Positions 50,601 to 60,180 of a stretch of DNA of 64,000 nucleotides are shown here, piece after piece. Numbering within the stretch: the stretch's first letter is position 1; every line of letters starts with the position of its first letter. The notes under the pieces were generated by a model. That model was given only the letters and a program-made list of their open reading frames with translations, did not search any database and had not been told where the DNA came from. A program made the translations under genes and the position numbers. The DNA lies in assembly GCA_949752745.1 (NCBI GenBank), contig OX457026.1:75394742-75458741 (forward strand), given 5' to 3'. Source of the DNA: Protula sp. h YS-2021 (lineage: Eukaryota > Annelida > Polychaeta > Sabellida > Serpulidae).

Positions 50601-51331
50601 GAAGGCGATTCAATCTCAGCTACTTCCTTCAAACCATGTAAAACTCCCAACCTCAACTAACCATATTTAGAACTTCAAAACTTTTGCAATATAAATATTA
50701 TCATACACTCGTGATATGAATTAGTTATTTTCACTTTTGTACTCACTGAAACCCGTTTCTTTGAGCTTTACGAACATTTCGGTACATTCTTAACCTGATG
50801 AGTTATTGACTTGTTCTGCGACGTTTAATGCCATTGTCAGGCTGCTTATTACTAGCTCTCTGTGTTTACAACACTGTAAAGGTCAAGTTAACCTTTTCAA
50901 GTTCTTTTTCTTTCCTTTAAATATTAAACATTTCAATTTGCAAGCTGCATGAAGAAGTGTGTCTTTTTCACAGTAATTGCCAAAAAAAAAAAAAACATCC
51001 GCCGTACAGAAAACATAAAAACACACAAGGAGTGTGACTATAATTTATTTAATATTACTCGAAACTTTTAAATCACATATCCCACTGCTTTTACTGCTTA
51101 TTTATTTATTTATCAATTTATTATTATGTTATTTTTATTATTGCTTTATTATTGCACAAACAAGTACTATGTACGAAACGGACAACACGAAAAAGACATA
51201 AAAAGCAAAACCAAAAACTAACGCAAAATAAAATACATATAAAATGATTTGCTCACCCATACCTGGTCTTGAAAAACTTTGAACTCTGGACAAAAGTCAT
51301 CAAAGAAATCGCTCTGCTGCTGAAGTAACAT
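16081..51331 (-). CDS. p63/p73: p63/p73-like transcription factor of the p53 family (gene span, eleven coding exons)
   Basis: This is a sequence-specific nuclear transcription factor that works as a tetramer in stress response, cell death and germline control. Coding exons on the minus strand: 51331-51263, 49247-49152, 43853-43801, 37425-37347, 36653-36467, 36251-36035, 35774-35647, 35455-35248, then either 33711-33588 (short, 386 residues) or 17455-17027, 16689-16596, 16338-16081 (long, 605 residues). Every junction has GT..AG and keeps frame. Order: short N-terminus, proline/serine linker (24-72), DNA-binding domain (about 73-262), nuclear signal KKRK near 293, tetramerisation domain (about 298-340), SAM domain (about 490-550), C-terminal tail. 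Zinc ligands are C150, H153, C212 and C216. DNA-contact and structural arginines equivalent to human R175, R248, R273, R280 and R282 are kept (149, 222, 246, 253, 255). Molluscan p53 and p63/p73 proteins are known to come from one gene by alternative splicing, as proposed here. Confidence 0.97.
16596..16689 (-). CDS. p63/p73: p63/p73 coding exon 10 (first half of SAM domain)
   Basis: Acceptor CGTTGCAG and donor GTAGTT bound 94 bp. It encodes [20 protein letters not shown], then [11 protein letters not shown], helices 1-3 of a SAM domain. SAM domains mediate protein contacts; in p63 and p73 this one does not self-associate. The donor, GTAGTT, is weaker than the others. Confidence 0.94.
17027..17455 (-). 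CDS. p63/p73: p63/p73 coding exon 9b (long isoform, Pro/Ser/Gln-rich region)
   Basis: A TTTTGCAG acceptor and GTAAGT donor bound 429 bp. CA of exon 8 plus A makes Gln, so the phase equals that of exon 9a. The peptide (about residues 347-488) begins [20 protein letters not shown] and is rich in Ser, Pro, Thr and Gln, with an acidic [11 protein letters not shown] stretch. It links the tetramer and SAM domains, as the second activation region does in p63 and p73. No homology is claimed beyond position and composition. Confidence 0.9.
17581..17644. repeat. C tract followed by AAC and AAAT microsatellite
   Basis: Twelve C, one A and seven C are followed by A9, then AAC units and AAAT units to about 17644. 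It lies 126 bp upstream of exon 9b on the minus strand. Confidence 0.9.
19742..19970. repeat. CACTCACTACACTACACT-type minisatellite
   Basis: Irregular copies of CACTGCCACTCACTACACTA and shorter variants, with CACT as the core word, fill this stretch. Open frames across it are repeat artefacts. Confidence 0.85.
22521..22569. repeat. Poly-C tract
   Basis: CCCCCT units lead into an uninterrupted run of 26 C at 22544-22569, the longest homopolymer in the window. Confidence 0.9.
24028..24100. repeat. CT dinucleotide microsatellite
   Basis: About 36 CT units with one CCC interruption near 24081. Confidence 0.95.
25098..25482. repeat. 24-bp minisatellite (about 16 units)
   Basis: The unit is close to AATCACGTAGACACACCCAC with CACAT; some units are short by 3-5 bases. 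Because 24 is divisible by three, open frames persist on both strands (for example HNHVDTPT octapeptides), but composition and lack of any gene context argue that it is not coding. Confidence 0.9.
28740..29330. repeat. Diverged tandem repeat with CCATTTCGGCA core
   Basis: Three related units carry GCCATTTCGGCATTTTTTG (28861), CCATTTCGGCAGTTTTTGG (29050) and GCCATTTTGTCAGTTTTTCG (29206), each followed by an A-rich stretch. The second and third also share AACTGTAGGAG and GCATTTTAAA downstream. Spacing is about 155-190 bp. An open frame of 136 codons crosses the first two units, which I regard as incidental. Confidence 0.65.
29567..29653. repeat. GA dinucleotide microsatellite
   Basis: About 43 GA units with one AA interruption near 29611, followed by a G-rich tail. 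Confidence 0.95.
30720..31184. mobile_element. MITE-like element with ~73-bp inverted ends
   Basis: The left end (30720-30792) begins TATATGTTACACGGATTCTG and the reverse complement of the right end (31113-31184) begins TATATGTTACAGGGAATCTG. Both continue through GGGATTTCATGAAA, CCCTAG and ATTCGTGTA. The inner GGGATTTCATGAAATCCC is itself a palindrome. TA borders both ends, compatible with a TA target. No coding sequence inside. It lies in intron 8, possibly in the 3' UTR of the short isoform. Confidence 0.7.
33543..33548 (-). terminator. p63/p73: Candidate poly(A) signal for the short isoform
   Basis: AATAAA on the minus strand lies 40 bp after the stop codon of exon 9a, inside an A-rich stretch. 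Others occur further down (near 33000 and 29960), so the true 3' end may be later. Confidence 0.3.
33588..33711 (-). CDS. p63/p73: p63/p73 alternative last exon 9a (short, p53-like isoform)
   Basis: A GTTTCAG acceptor opens the exon; the two bases CA of exon 8 plus G make Gln, and the frame runs 40 residues more to TGA at 33588-33590. The peptide has a basic part ([17 protein letters not shown]) and an acidic aromatic end ([10 protein letters not shown]). It replaces the SAM region and yields a 386-residue protein shaped like p53, with a basic C-terminus after the tetramer domain. The same phase as exon 9b supports mutually exclusive use. Molluscs are known to produce such p53-like forms. Confidence 0.85.
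35248..35455 (-). CDS. p63/p73: p63/p73 coding exon 8 (nuclear signal and tetramerisation domain)
   Basis: A TTTTTAG acceptor and GTAAGT donor bound 208 bp, ending in CA so that either following exon completes a Gln codon. The nuclear signal [10 protein letters not shown] precedes [20 protein letters not shown], the beta strand and helix that form the tetramer. Residues [10 protein letters not shown] extend the helix, like the second helix of p63/p73. It is the last exon common to both predicted isoforms. Confidence 0.96.
35647..35774 (-). CDS. p63/p73: p63/p73 coding exon 7 (end of DNA-binding domain)
   Basis: Acceptor GATTGCAG and donor GTAAGA bound 128 bp. It encodes [20 protein letters not shown] and then a basic linker ending NSPKR. 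The block holds equivalents of human R273, C277, R280 and R282. Vertebrate p63 has RRCFEA where this has RQAVEV; related molluscan proteins also have Ala-Val-Glu-Val here. Confidence 0.96.
35876..35911. repeat. TTTA microsatellite in intron 6
   Basis: Tandem TTTA units, just upstream of the acceptor side of exon 7 on the minus strand (about 100 bp away). Confidence 0.85.
36035..36251 (-). CDS. p63/p73: p63/p73 coding exon 6 (DNA-binding domain, loop L3)
   Basis: Acceptor TTATTGCAG and donor GTAAGT bound 217 bp. The peptide includes [41 protein letters not shown] and VIFTLEH. The two cysteines of MCFSSC complete the zinc site, and the first arginine of NRRP corresponds to human R248, the minor-groove contact. 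Intron sizes on both sides are small (215 and 260 bp). Confidence 0.97.
36467..36653 (-). CDS. p63/p73: p63/p73 coding exon 5 (DNA-binding domain)
   Basis: Acceptor TTCACTTCAG and donor GTACGT bound 187 bp. It encodes 62 residues from [17 protein letters not shown] through IRAMPIYMK to [16 protein letters not shown]. It carries loop L2 with the zinc ligands Cys and His of CPNH, and the arginine equal to human R175. The wording is strikingly close to squid p53/p73. Confidence 0.97.
36793..36860. repeat. TTTA and TTTG microsatellite in intron 4
   Basis: TTTA units turn into TTTG units and are followed by a run of nine to ten G. Confidence 0.85.
37347..37425 (-). CDS. p63/p73: p63/p73 coding exon 4 (start of DNA-binding domain)
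   Basis: A TTTTTTTCAG acceptor and GTAAGC donor bound 79 bp. The peptide runs from [13 protein letters not shown] to KETKSITWT, the first strand and loop L1 of the p53 fold. The lysine of ETKSITW corresponds to human p53 K120, which contacts DNA in the major groove. Confidence 0.95.
37426..43800 (-). other. Intron 3 (6.4 kb)
   Basis: No exon with matching phase was recognised. It includes a run of 20 G at 37992-38011 and several shorter C or G runs. The remainder looks like unique AT-rich intron sequence. Confidence 0.6.
43801..43853 (-). CDS. p63/p73: p63/p73 coding exon 3 (linker, 17 residues plus two bases)
   Basis: A TTTTTAG acceptor and GTAAGTG donor bound 53 bp; phase runs from 0 to 2. 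It encodes [17 protein letters not shown], then AA, which joins the next exon to give Asn. The [10 protein letters not shown] string aligns with the proline-rich segment just before the DNA-binding domain of vertebrate p63. It begins with ATG, so it could also serve as a start codon if another promoter lay in intron 2; nothing shows that it does. Confidence 0.87.
43854..49151 (-). other. Intron 2 (5.3 kb)
   Basis: It holds the candidate p53-family response element (46277-46296) and a run of 19 C (47587-47605). No further exon was identified; because exons 2 and 3 join in phase 0, a small cassette exon of phase 0-0 cannot be ruled out. Confidence 0.6.
46277..46296. promoter_or_regulatory. Candidate p53-family response element in intron 2
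   Basis: GGACATGTTCGGTCAAGTCT is two adjacent decamers. The first fits RRRCWWGYYY at all ten positions, the second at nine (T at the third base), with no spacer. p53-family tetramers bind such paired half-sites. It is located between exons 2 and 3, so it could serve autoregulation or an internal promoter. Confidence 0.35.
49152..49247 (-). CDS. p63/p73: p63/p73 coding exon 2 (linker, 32 residues)
   Basis: Acceptor GTTAACAG and donor GTGAGC flank 96 bp in phase 0-0. The peptide starts [15 protein letters not shown] and ends [16 protein letters not shown] and APSPY match conserved words of the region before the DNA-binding domain in p53-family proteins of molluscs and vertebrates. Serine- and proline-rich, probably unstructured; it could be phosphorylated at SP sites. 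Confidence 0.87.
49248..51262 (-). other. Intron 1 (2.0 kb)
   Basis: Contains a CRE palindrome (49460-49467), runs of C (49883-49898 and near 49970), an A-rich run near 50228-50276 and TTTA repeats near 51098. No coding exon seen. Confidence 0.6.
49460..49467. promoter_or_regulatory. CRE palindrome in intron 1
   Basis: TGACGTCA, the full cAMP-response element, lies about 210 bp upstream of exon 2 in the direction of transcription. A single 8-bp motif can occur by chance. Confidence 0.2.
51263..51331 (-). CDS. p63/p73: p63/p73 coding exon 1 (delta-N type start, 23 residues)
   Basis: The exon encodes 23 residues beginning [12 protein letters not shown] and ends in CAG before a GTATGG donor, phase 0. 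The ATG is preceded by GCCACC, a strong initiation context, and by an in-frame TAG at 51362-51364, which supports translation starting here. It has acidic and aromatic residues but no clear F-x-x-L/I-W transactivation motif. Its position directly before the conserved linker suits an alternative, truncated N-terminus like vertebrate delta-N forms. A true transactivation exon may lie further upstream. Confidence 0.82.
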
Positions 51332-51871
51332 GGTGGCAGTGTTTAGCAGACGCCTCCGAAGCTAGGCTGTATATTTTCTATAATTATACTTCTCGTCCAA
51401 ATGCCGAAGCCTGCAATTGCACGTCTTCCTTTTTTAATATTTTTTCTTGCTGGTTTGCTCTTCTGTTGTTTGATTTTTTTGTTTTTTTCTGTGTCCTTGT
51501 TTTACTATTATTTTATTATTATTATTATTAATCAATGGTAAAGCACACACCACGTGTGCCAATATGGAGTCGCTTCGTATTCCGGAAGGTGCGCTGTGAA
51601 TGCGTGCCAAAAGTAGATCAAGTGCCCACACGAGTCCGGACCTATCCCACTCCTGGGCGCTCCAGTTAGTATAAATACGCCGGTCACAAAGTAGTCACGC
51701 CAAACTTTGTCCAGAATCACAACCCGAGATTTTCTCCAAAGTGTCTTTCTTCGGCGCAGAATTTTGGGAAGCGAGCACGCAGATTTTTTTCCTAAATCTT
51801 GTCCCTTACACCACGAATTTCCATCTAACGTGTATTCGCAAGTTGCAAACTTTATTTAAAGGGCTGTGAGT

Positions 51872-51881
51872 CCTTTAAAGG
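51872..51881. promoter_or_regulatory. CArG-box sequence upstream of exon 1
   Basis: CCTTTAAAGG fits the CC(A/T)6GG consensus for serum response factor, about 540 bp upstream of the start codon. A CCAAT motif lies at about 51958 and a TATA-like TATTTATA (minus strand) at about 51670. These could belong to the promoter of the exon-1 transcript, but the transcription start is unknown. Confidence 0.3.
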
Positions 51882-53854
51882 CAAGGCACTTCTTATTCAT
51901 GAGCCTATTTACTAAAGTACTTCACCAAGGGGGGTCCATTCCCCATTCATACATTTCAGCCAATCAGAGCTCAGCTTGGCTTATGCAGAGAAGTTCTCAG
52001 CAAATCACACTACTCCACAATTGAGGATAACTTGTGCAGAGCACACCTATGCGTTGCTGGAACGCGACGATTCCTGTGGGAAGTTTTTTTTCGCTTAACT
52101 TGAAACTTACGAAGCTTTAGCCCGCAATGCTCCCCACAGCAGGTTAGCTTTACGTACGATTACTTTATTAAATGCTTGGTGAATAATAAATACAGTCGAA
52201 GCACGTGCAGTAAGGTGAATATCAAAACCTTGCAAGTTTCAAAACCACTTGTCTCCAATTAGTTATCTGTTAATATTTAATAAACCACAGCCATGAAATC
52301 TCACTTATCCTTTTCAAGCAGCGCTTTTGTACCCATCGCATGTACCTGCTATGATCAGTTCTAACTAACAGATGTTCTGTCTTGCTCTCACACACAGTAT
52401 CTGAATAAATTATTACAGGTTACACAAGGCTTTGATTCAATGATAAAAAAGAATTATTAAAAGTATAACTTTTGCTATGAGCATTGATAATTTTGTTGTC
52501 TTCATCTAACTGTTCCCTGGGCTCTTTTCTATTTTAGCCTTTCAGATTCAGCCTAACAAATTACGAAATAAACTATTGGTAACACATTTCAAACGACGCG
52601 TCTTTTACCAGACTGAGGACGCTTTACTTATATCATAAACTGTGAGTATTAAAAGCCAGGGAATGCCAGCCCCTCTCCCCCCACCCACCGCCCCTCCCCT
52701 CGTGTAATAGAAAGACTAATCACAATTCTCACTGGGATTAACAAATAGATCCAGACTGTTCTACTCATTTGATCTCCAAATATGCACGTTTCTGTAGTCA
52801 TTCGATACCACCACACAAAAGCCGCGTCAATCTCATGTGAATTACACGCAATGGGCTCGCATTAACGGAGGGCGTCGTTTTTTTTTTTTTTTTTATTTGG
52901 TCAGGTTTCGCCTGGTTTCAGTGTATGTGTAACACGGCACCTCAGCTCGACTTTGGTGTTCTGATGTGAGTAAAATAGAGATTCCGTTACTCGGACACTT
53001 GACGAGCCAGTAGGTCTTTTCTTTGTAGGAGCATGCTTTCGCATAAATGCTGAAGTACAAATATGGCGTGCACCGTTGAATTCAGGATGAGACCCCAAAA
53101 ATGTGCTCTGTAGATATTGGAATGTGGCTGCAAACGCTGCAATACACAGTGGACAAAATAAGTTTTTAAAGAACCGTCCACCATGTACTCAACACAGAAA
53201 GTACCACACTGTGGGGACTTTTGATAATCATAGTAAGGTATCCTCGCCACATCGATTGAGCCACATCTCGGGGCACCTTTAAGGTATCCACCCCGCCAGC
53301 ACATTACCAATATGCAGTAATCCAGTGGGGATATTCAGACGGCACTTTTCCACCAGCCAGAAGCAATTCATTTACTTAATGCCAGAAATCTATATTTGTC
53401 CTTAACGGCTTTACACCCTATTATTGACGCACAGGGGGGTTTTTCACAACGGGGAGTTCAGTTTAATTTAATAACTATGATTAGTTATACTGCACTTGAT
53501 CTTTTATTATTCACAATTTGTGCAGTCCATTACTTTTCTCCTAATTTTCCCTCTTGCAGGATTCGAAACGCACCCCACTGAATGGTGAACTGACGAAAGA
53601 CAAGGTTATGGCTAGTGTTAATTTGTCCTAGGGAGTTTTTTCATGATGTTTAACAAGACTGCCAATTAAGTTTTTTTTTATATATATATTTGGATATTTT
53701 TATTATTCAACGTAACATAACGGTAAAGTAAAATTTAACTGAAATAACCTGATTTCTATAACCACTGGAAAGTAACACAATATATTTTGAACTAGAGCAG
53801 TGTGCATGTATCAGTTAAATACGGCCATCAATAAACCTTAGACATAGCAAGAGC

Positions 53855-54060
53855 TGAAATTTTCTAAGCCCAATTGGTGCATTTTCCTTGGACGAACCTG
53901 GTCCATTTACAATACCGATCTGTATTTGTTCCCATAGAAGCTACATACCAAGTTTCATTAAAATCCTTGTAGTAGTTTTTAAATAATCGTGTTAACAAGC
54001 TGTTGATGACAGACCGACAGACGGTCGATCGCATATATCGCAAATAAGAAAGTGAATTAA
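53855..54060 (-). repeat. Probable dispersed repeat with GACAGACCGACAGACGG motif
   Basis: The text CATACCAAGTTTCATTAAAA followed by GACAGACCGACAGACGG resembles a widespread invertebrate interspersed repeat. Only one copy is in the window, so this rests on recollection of its style. Confidence 0.3.
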
Positions 54061-57000
54061 GGCATGGGATAAGAAACAGAGTCCGACTCTCATGTTTTGG
54101 CACCTTTAAATAACAGTAATCACAACTATCTCTCGGGACAATTAATATGAAAATCATCAGTAAAATACATAAAATAGAAATATGTTACTTTTGTAGTGTT
54201 ACAAGTGCTGTAGTGAAAAATATCTATAAGAAGTGACCTGCCATAAACATCTTACGACGAGAGCAGTACTTGAGTATGAACGGAATAAAATTGGTTTACT
54301 ACACCGCTAAGTTCATATATTGGATTTTGTTTTGTCTTTACTCTAATTTCTACTCATGATTTGTCTGCTTTATCAATGCTTTCAGGTGTTAGCATGTTTA
54401 CAATTTCGAGGTAAGTTACTTATTGGAGAGGGACACCTTTTAAGCAGTGTTCTGCACTGACCGACGGTACGTTGGTCTGTTTCCAATTAGCAAAATCAAA
54501 ATACGGTTAACTTATCGAATCAATTAACACCTCAGTATAGCCACTGAATTCTAGGCAATTCTTTATGCATTTGAAAGTTTGTATAATCTTGTATTGAAGT
54601 TTTATTTCTGAATGATTTAGTCGATGGCTACAGCCTGCCACATTAGTCAGTTTGAATAACTCCTGGTGTAAACAACTGTTTCACACCGGAGTCCGATATA
54701 TTTTGTAACCTTAAAATACAACAAGATGATTCATACAAAATACATTTCGCAACAGTTTTTAAATTTTTGTGAATCCTTTAGAGGTAAAATTGGGGTTCCA
54801 GCACACCAGACGACACTTGCTATCTTACTTCGAACACTGCTTTCTTTCGTGATATTACAAGGGCGCACGTTCTGTACCCAGGTGGGCCGTTGTCACACCC
54901 AGCTATCTTGGTTATAATTTTTCTAACACCGCAGGTGTCAGAAATGTCTTGAACTGTCAAATGTCGACAGCCATATCACCATCAGGAGATAGTCGGTGAT
55001 AACGCGAAACAATTTTAGAGTCTAAAATGCTACCAATTACACGTTTTAATCTCTTCTCTCACTTGTTCCTTGCAGTCAAATAAATCAATTAAAAGACATA
55101 ATATTACTTGATACGGTGAAAACAGCGCATCGCAAAAATATAAGTGATGAAAATGTCAAAAGTTCATGATGCAACTAAACAGAAAGCCTTAACTGACGTT
55201 TAATTAATTGACCTGTTTACTTCTCCCAGTAGCGCTGCCTCACCGTAGGGCTTAAACCCTCTTGAAATAACAGGAGGTATTTCTCTCAAAAATTAGGAGC
55301 GAACCAAAACTATACCAAAAAACAGTTTGTTCCACATCTTATTATCGGGTTTTTATTCGTTTTTTTTTTTATTATTATTATCGTCATCTTATAAGTAATT
55401 GATCTGGGGAGTTTGGAAATTACCGAGATCACGCGCTGCAGTTTGTTCTCTCTCTTTCATAAACGCCCACGCTGTTTTAAATGCCGTCAAGCCGTTCCTA
55501 GATATATATATCAAGCTGAAAAAACAGCAGCATGACAAACTTCCACGCTAAGGAGAGTGAGGCAAATGGAACACTGAAACTACAGCAAGAAGTCAAAGAA
55601 TTTTTTCTGTCGTTGAATAAATATGGTGGGCGATTAAAGTGACCTAACGAGGCACCGAAATCGACTAACTTTCCGTACGTTTCAGATCACAAGTCGGGAG
55701 ATTTATTAGTGCCAAGGAAACATCTTAAGATCATTCCATGTGTTTCTTAATCGAGTCACCCCAGTCCGAAGCTTTAAGTCCACACTCAATGAACTGAGAA
55801 GAATTCGAGTTCTTACACCTGAGCGACTCTCCAAAAAACACATCTGCGTCAATTCTTTCTTGTTTCTTTTCCTTGATCATTTCCAAAGGACCAGAACAAT
55901 CTTTTCTATGCCGCCATCAAGCCTCGCGCAAAAAAGGGGGCACTTCAAAGCATTGAACTTTTAATCAAGGAATGAAAATGCTTACGTTTATTGATAAGAT
56001 TAAAATATCTGTAAATCAAAGTAGCCATTGTGGGCGACATATTTTCTAGACCTTTGTGACCTGAACACTGTCCGTCTCAACCCCAGACTGTCCTTTCAAC
56101 AATGTTATGTCCTTCACGTCAACGAACACCATATTGTTACAGGTCACGTTTTATTAAAATTTATAGAAATATTAAACAGCCAGTATACCTTCTTTTAGTT
56201 TTAAATATTCCAAGATTCTGCACTCTTCGGGTGATAACGCTATTTAAAACTATTCTATTGAAGTATCTTACAAAGCAGCTTGCCCTACCTAACGGGTTAC
56301 GCAAAATTTATCACATCATACAGCGCTCACCTGGGTCAGATTATCTTAAAATACTGACACTAACGTCTTGAGCATGAATGCTTTTTATGTTTGCAAACGC
56401 GGTGTAATAGTAACCATTATGGATATATGACATACTCGCAGAGCGGTTCATAAAACTTCGCGTGGAGAAATATTGCGTGAAGACTTTTGTACGCTTTGGC
56501 ATCTTTATATGGCGTTTAGAGTGCTAGCATAGAAGATATGGCCCCATTTTAGGCACCTTGGTGGGTGAACCTTTAATTCAGACTCCACCTGCTCCGTATC
56601 AATCAAAGATGTGCCGTGCGATGCTGACCTTAAACTACAAAGTACAGCGGAGCGCTGCAAACAGGAAACCCATGATATGTGCAGAAGAGATAAACGGCAA
56701 TCGGTCTGTGTACTTTCTGGGAGAAAAAAAAAAGGGGTGGGGGGGGGGGGGGAGGGGGAGGAGACGACCATGTTTTGGGCGAAACCGACTAATTTTGCCT
56801 TCGATGTTCATACAGCAAATTTATATACAAAAGCGGTGGTTTTCCCTGGACTCCGTGACCTCGTACTCAGTGATCTGAATTGAAAAAGAATGATTTATAT
56901 AAAACATGTCTGCGCAATCTGTTTTATGGCATTTGAATATCACTTAATGAATAGTTTGGTAAGAGATCATGAAACCAATATCAATCCATTTTGCGATACC

Positions 57001-60000
57001 CCTGATAAAAAAAATACAAAGGCCAAAATACTTTCTTCTGACCTGAAGATGCCTTCATCCCTCCCTGTATACTAAAATAAAGTTTTTGAACGGGGACGAA
57101 TTCAAAATGGAATGAAAAATAAAGACAAGCAAACTGGCAATCATTTTCCTCGTTAATTTTTTTATCGCAAAGGTTCAGCGTCTTTAAGCCTTTGCTTTTT
57201 TTTAATTTTTTTTAAATTTTTTTTGTGGGAAAAAGGAAACTCCTAGATCCAAGAAACAAAGCGAAATTTGTTGAAAACTTCAGGTCTGCTAAATGCTGGC
57301 CTCAGTGTTTATCGCACATGTAATTCGCTTTGCCGGTGGTATGATGATCTGAAGATGCAGAGTTATTTAAACTGATGTAATCTCATATTCATTGAACTAA
57401 TCTTTGATTAGTAGCCATGATTTAAAACGCTATTAATTTTAAAGGAATTCTAAAACACATCGCTTATAAATAAGAAACGTGCGGGTCACGCGAGCGAACG
57501 ATCCTGTTTGATCTGATAATAACTAATTTATGGCCAGCATTTATTGCGTTAAGGAAGAACTGTCATAAACAACACAGATTACTTTTTGTCCATACAAATT
57601 TCACGACAGAGAAAACACAGAAATGAGTGGATTTCTCTGGATCGTATGTACTGGTCTTTTTGTCTGAAATTCTATTCATTTGTCGTTCTCCCTTCTGATG
57701 TTGAACCCTCCTAAAAATCAAATAAGGGCAGGGGTTAAGTAAGACATTTTATTAGTGCTATAATGAACAGATTTATTGTATTCTCCTGCTTTTATTCAGG
57801 AAATTTATACACCCTTCTGCCTGATAACATCGCAAAACTTTTTAACTTTTAACTTCTTCCAATTTGTCTCCACACAACCATTTAACTGGAATTTGCACAC
57901 CGAGCCCTGGTCTTTAAAATTAAAGATTTATTGTTAGAATGAAAGAAAAAAAATGGCCTACTTTACTGAAAAAAAAAATCAGGAAGATTTTGAGGTGGAG
58001 TATTATCTTTTCTGATGAAACCCGGCAACATTTTGTAATACCATTTCTTATGTCTTTCTGTATTTCATTTGGACAGCAACCAGAAAATTGCAGAAAATGT
58101 TAAATCACAAGGCTACAGCAGGACACCATGGTACGTTTGCCCCGTCCATAGAATGTTCCAAGGCAATTTTAATCTTCTCAGAAATTGTGCAGCTGCCCGA
58201 TCTTTTTCATGTGCTTTTGAGGACAATAGTGATGCGATGCCTGCGACTAATCAATTCACACCTTCGCCAATTCGGAATGTCCCCAGGAATGACAGCTCTG
58301 CCAAGCATTACAGGTTTCACTGTTTGTCACAGATCTAACAAAGCGATTCCAGAAGGTGTGCACCTCACCACATCGTTCTGTGTGTTTTTTTTTACACTTT
58401 GAGTACTGATAGAAATTATGCGCCTTGGGTATGGGGAAGGGACTCGTGATACAGAGCTGGTCAGGAGAAATGTGAGCGTAGAATAAGCAGTCGCAGTTTC
58501 GGCAAGGGATGACCAAACATATCGACATTTGTGCCATCACGGCGATACAGTTTATAGCTGGAGAAGGGGGGGGGATTAATGTTAGCATTCCCAGCAGTTT
58601 AAAAATTGTAGTGAATATAATACTCGTTTGACCAATGCAAGAATGCGAGTGCTTTGTGGCACAAGTGCTAAGCTTCAGTTTTTTATCATATACACTTCTG
58701 ACTGCTTTTATAAGTAATACTAATTAAATCTGAACTAAATTTTCTCTTTAACAAATTTCATTACTGTTCATAGTCCGATGGTGCCACTGAGTGAGAAAAA
58801 TGAAATACCATCAAATACTGTCCTTTTTAATAAGACTAAAGTACAATTTGCTAAGCGCACAAATCAGTCCAACAATGTTACTATTTCTACTACTGCAATG
58901 AAGCAACACAAAATATTTATTCATTAATTATGGACTCTTTTTAATAGCAAAGTAGAGGCTCTTATCAATTCAACTACATAAACCAACAAATCAAACTCAA
59001 GGATTCCATACCATGCCCGACTAAACATCCGCAAGAGGGACATTAAATTATGCATGGCATTTAACAATGGCTGCTGCAGTGAACAAAACTTGAATTCCAA
59101 GTGATTTGCAAGATGATTTGTTAAAAGTGACTTAACCTGGCGTTCCCAAGTTCCTGTTTATGTCTTACTGTGCAGAAGACTTCAGCAGAACCACCCTTTG
59201 TTATATGTGTAAAATAAATGCACAACATGGCTACTGCCTGTATTTCAAAAATAACGTTCATTGATGTTACAAGTCTCCTACACTTAATATTTGCTGGGAA
59301 GGTACGGATTCCACAGATGTCTACCTGGATTTATAGATTGATATTTTTGTCACATCGAAATACGTTATCTTATTCATTTATCTGGAGAGTTTTCCTAGTA
59401 ATTAACCAATTGTGCTTAGAAGTGCTTATTAGTTAATCAAGCGATTCGTTTCCACCTTTGTTAACAATCTATTAATCTTAAGATGAGTAAATGACGAGGT
59501 AACGCGTTTAATTAGTACAAACAACATAACGACGATCAATTGAAAAAAAGCTGGCAATTTCACTAGCCTAATCAATCACATGTACCCAACTACATGCACA
59601 ACAGCAAGCACCGACCAAGGGGTTAAGAGAGGGCTGATCACTTATAGACAAACAGTTTTTCACTCACAAATACATGTTGTTCAGCTGATAAAAAATGATT
59701 TCAATTAAAGAAATATTACACTTTTCTGTGTGAATAAAAATAAATTGAATTGCAATCAGTGAGTCAGAAACGCCGACCATATAAATGCATTGCCTTTGAC
59801 CAAGTCGTAAAGACATAAACATAACAGCGAGTGGGCGTGCTAAACAGTATTGTTACCAATAAACAATCACCCAAGGCATTCATATATGGCAGCAATAAAC
59901 GGAATAAATCATACTCGCAGTTATAATGGCTGAATAACCAGATTAGACGAGTTGATTTCCTAAATAAGCCCTCACACCGCTTGAGCAGTGTTTACAACTT

Positions 60001-60149
60001 GTCAATAAGTAAGAGATGGGACATGTAGTGTAAAATGTACCGTTGACAAATCACACGAAGAACACAAAGCTTTTAACTAACATTTGGTGTGTTAAAAAAA
60101 AACTTCTCGGGTAAGTCCCTTTTACCTCCTCAAGAATTAACTAATTAAG

Positions 60150-60180
60150 TCCGCCATCTTTTGCATCATACTTCCGGTTG
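60150..60180 (-). promoter_or_regulatory. ETS plus YY1-like promoter motif pair
   Basis: On the minus strand CCGGAAGT (ETS class) is followed 10 bases later by AAGATGGCGG (YY1 class). In animals this pair often marks TATA-less transcription starts. An ATG in the YY1 motif opens only six codons, so it would not be the start of a long protein. It is about 8.8 kb upstream of exon 1 and in the right orientation to be an upstream promoter of the gene. Confidence 0.25.

Noticed and set aside
52987..53310. Open frame of 107 codons on the minus strand upstream of exon 1, considered as an upstream p63/p73 exon
   Set aside because: It contains no transactivation motif, no resemblance to p53-family N-termini and no fitting phase-0 donor that I could see.
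58069..58588. Overlapping open frames of 89-110 codons on both strands
   Set aside because: Overlap on both strands and lack of recognisable domains make them chance frames or remains of an unknown repeat.
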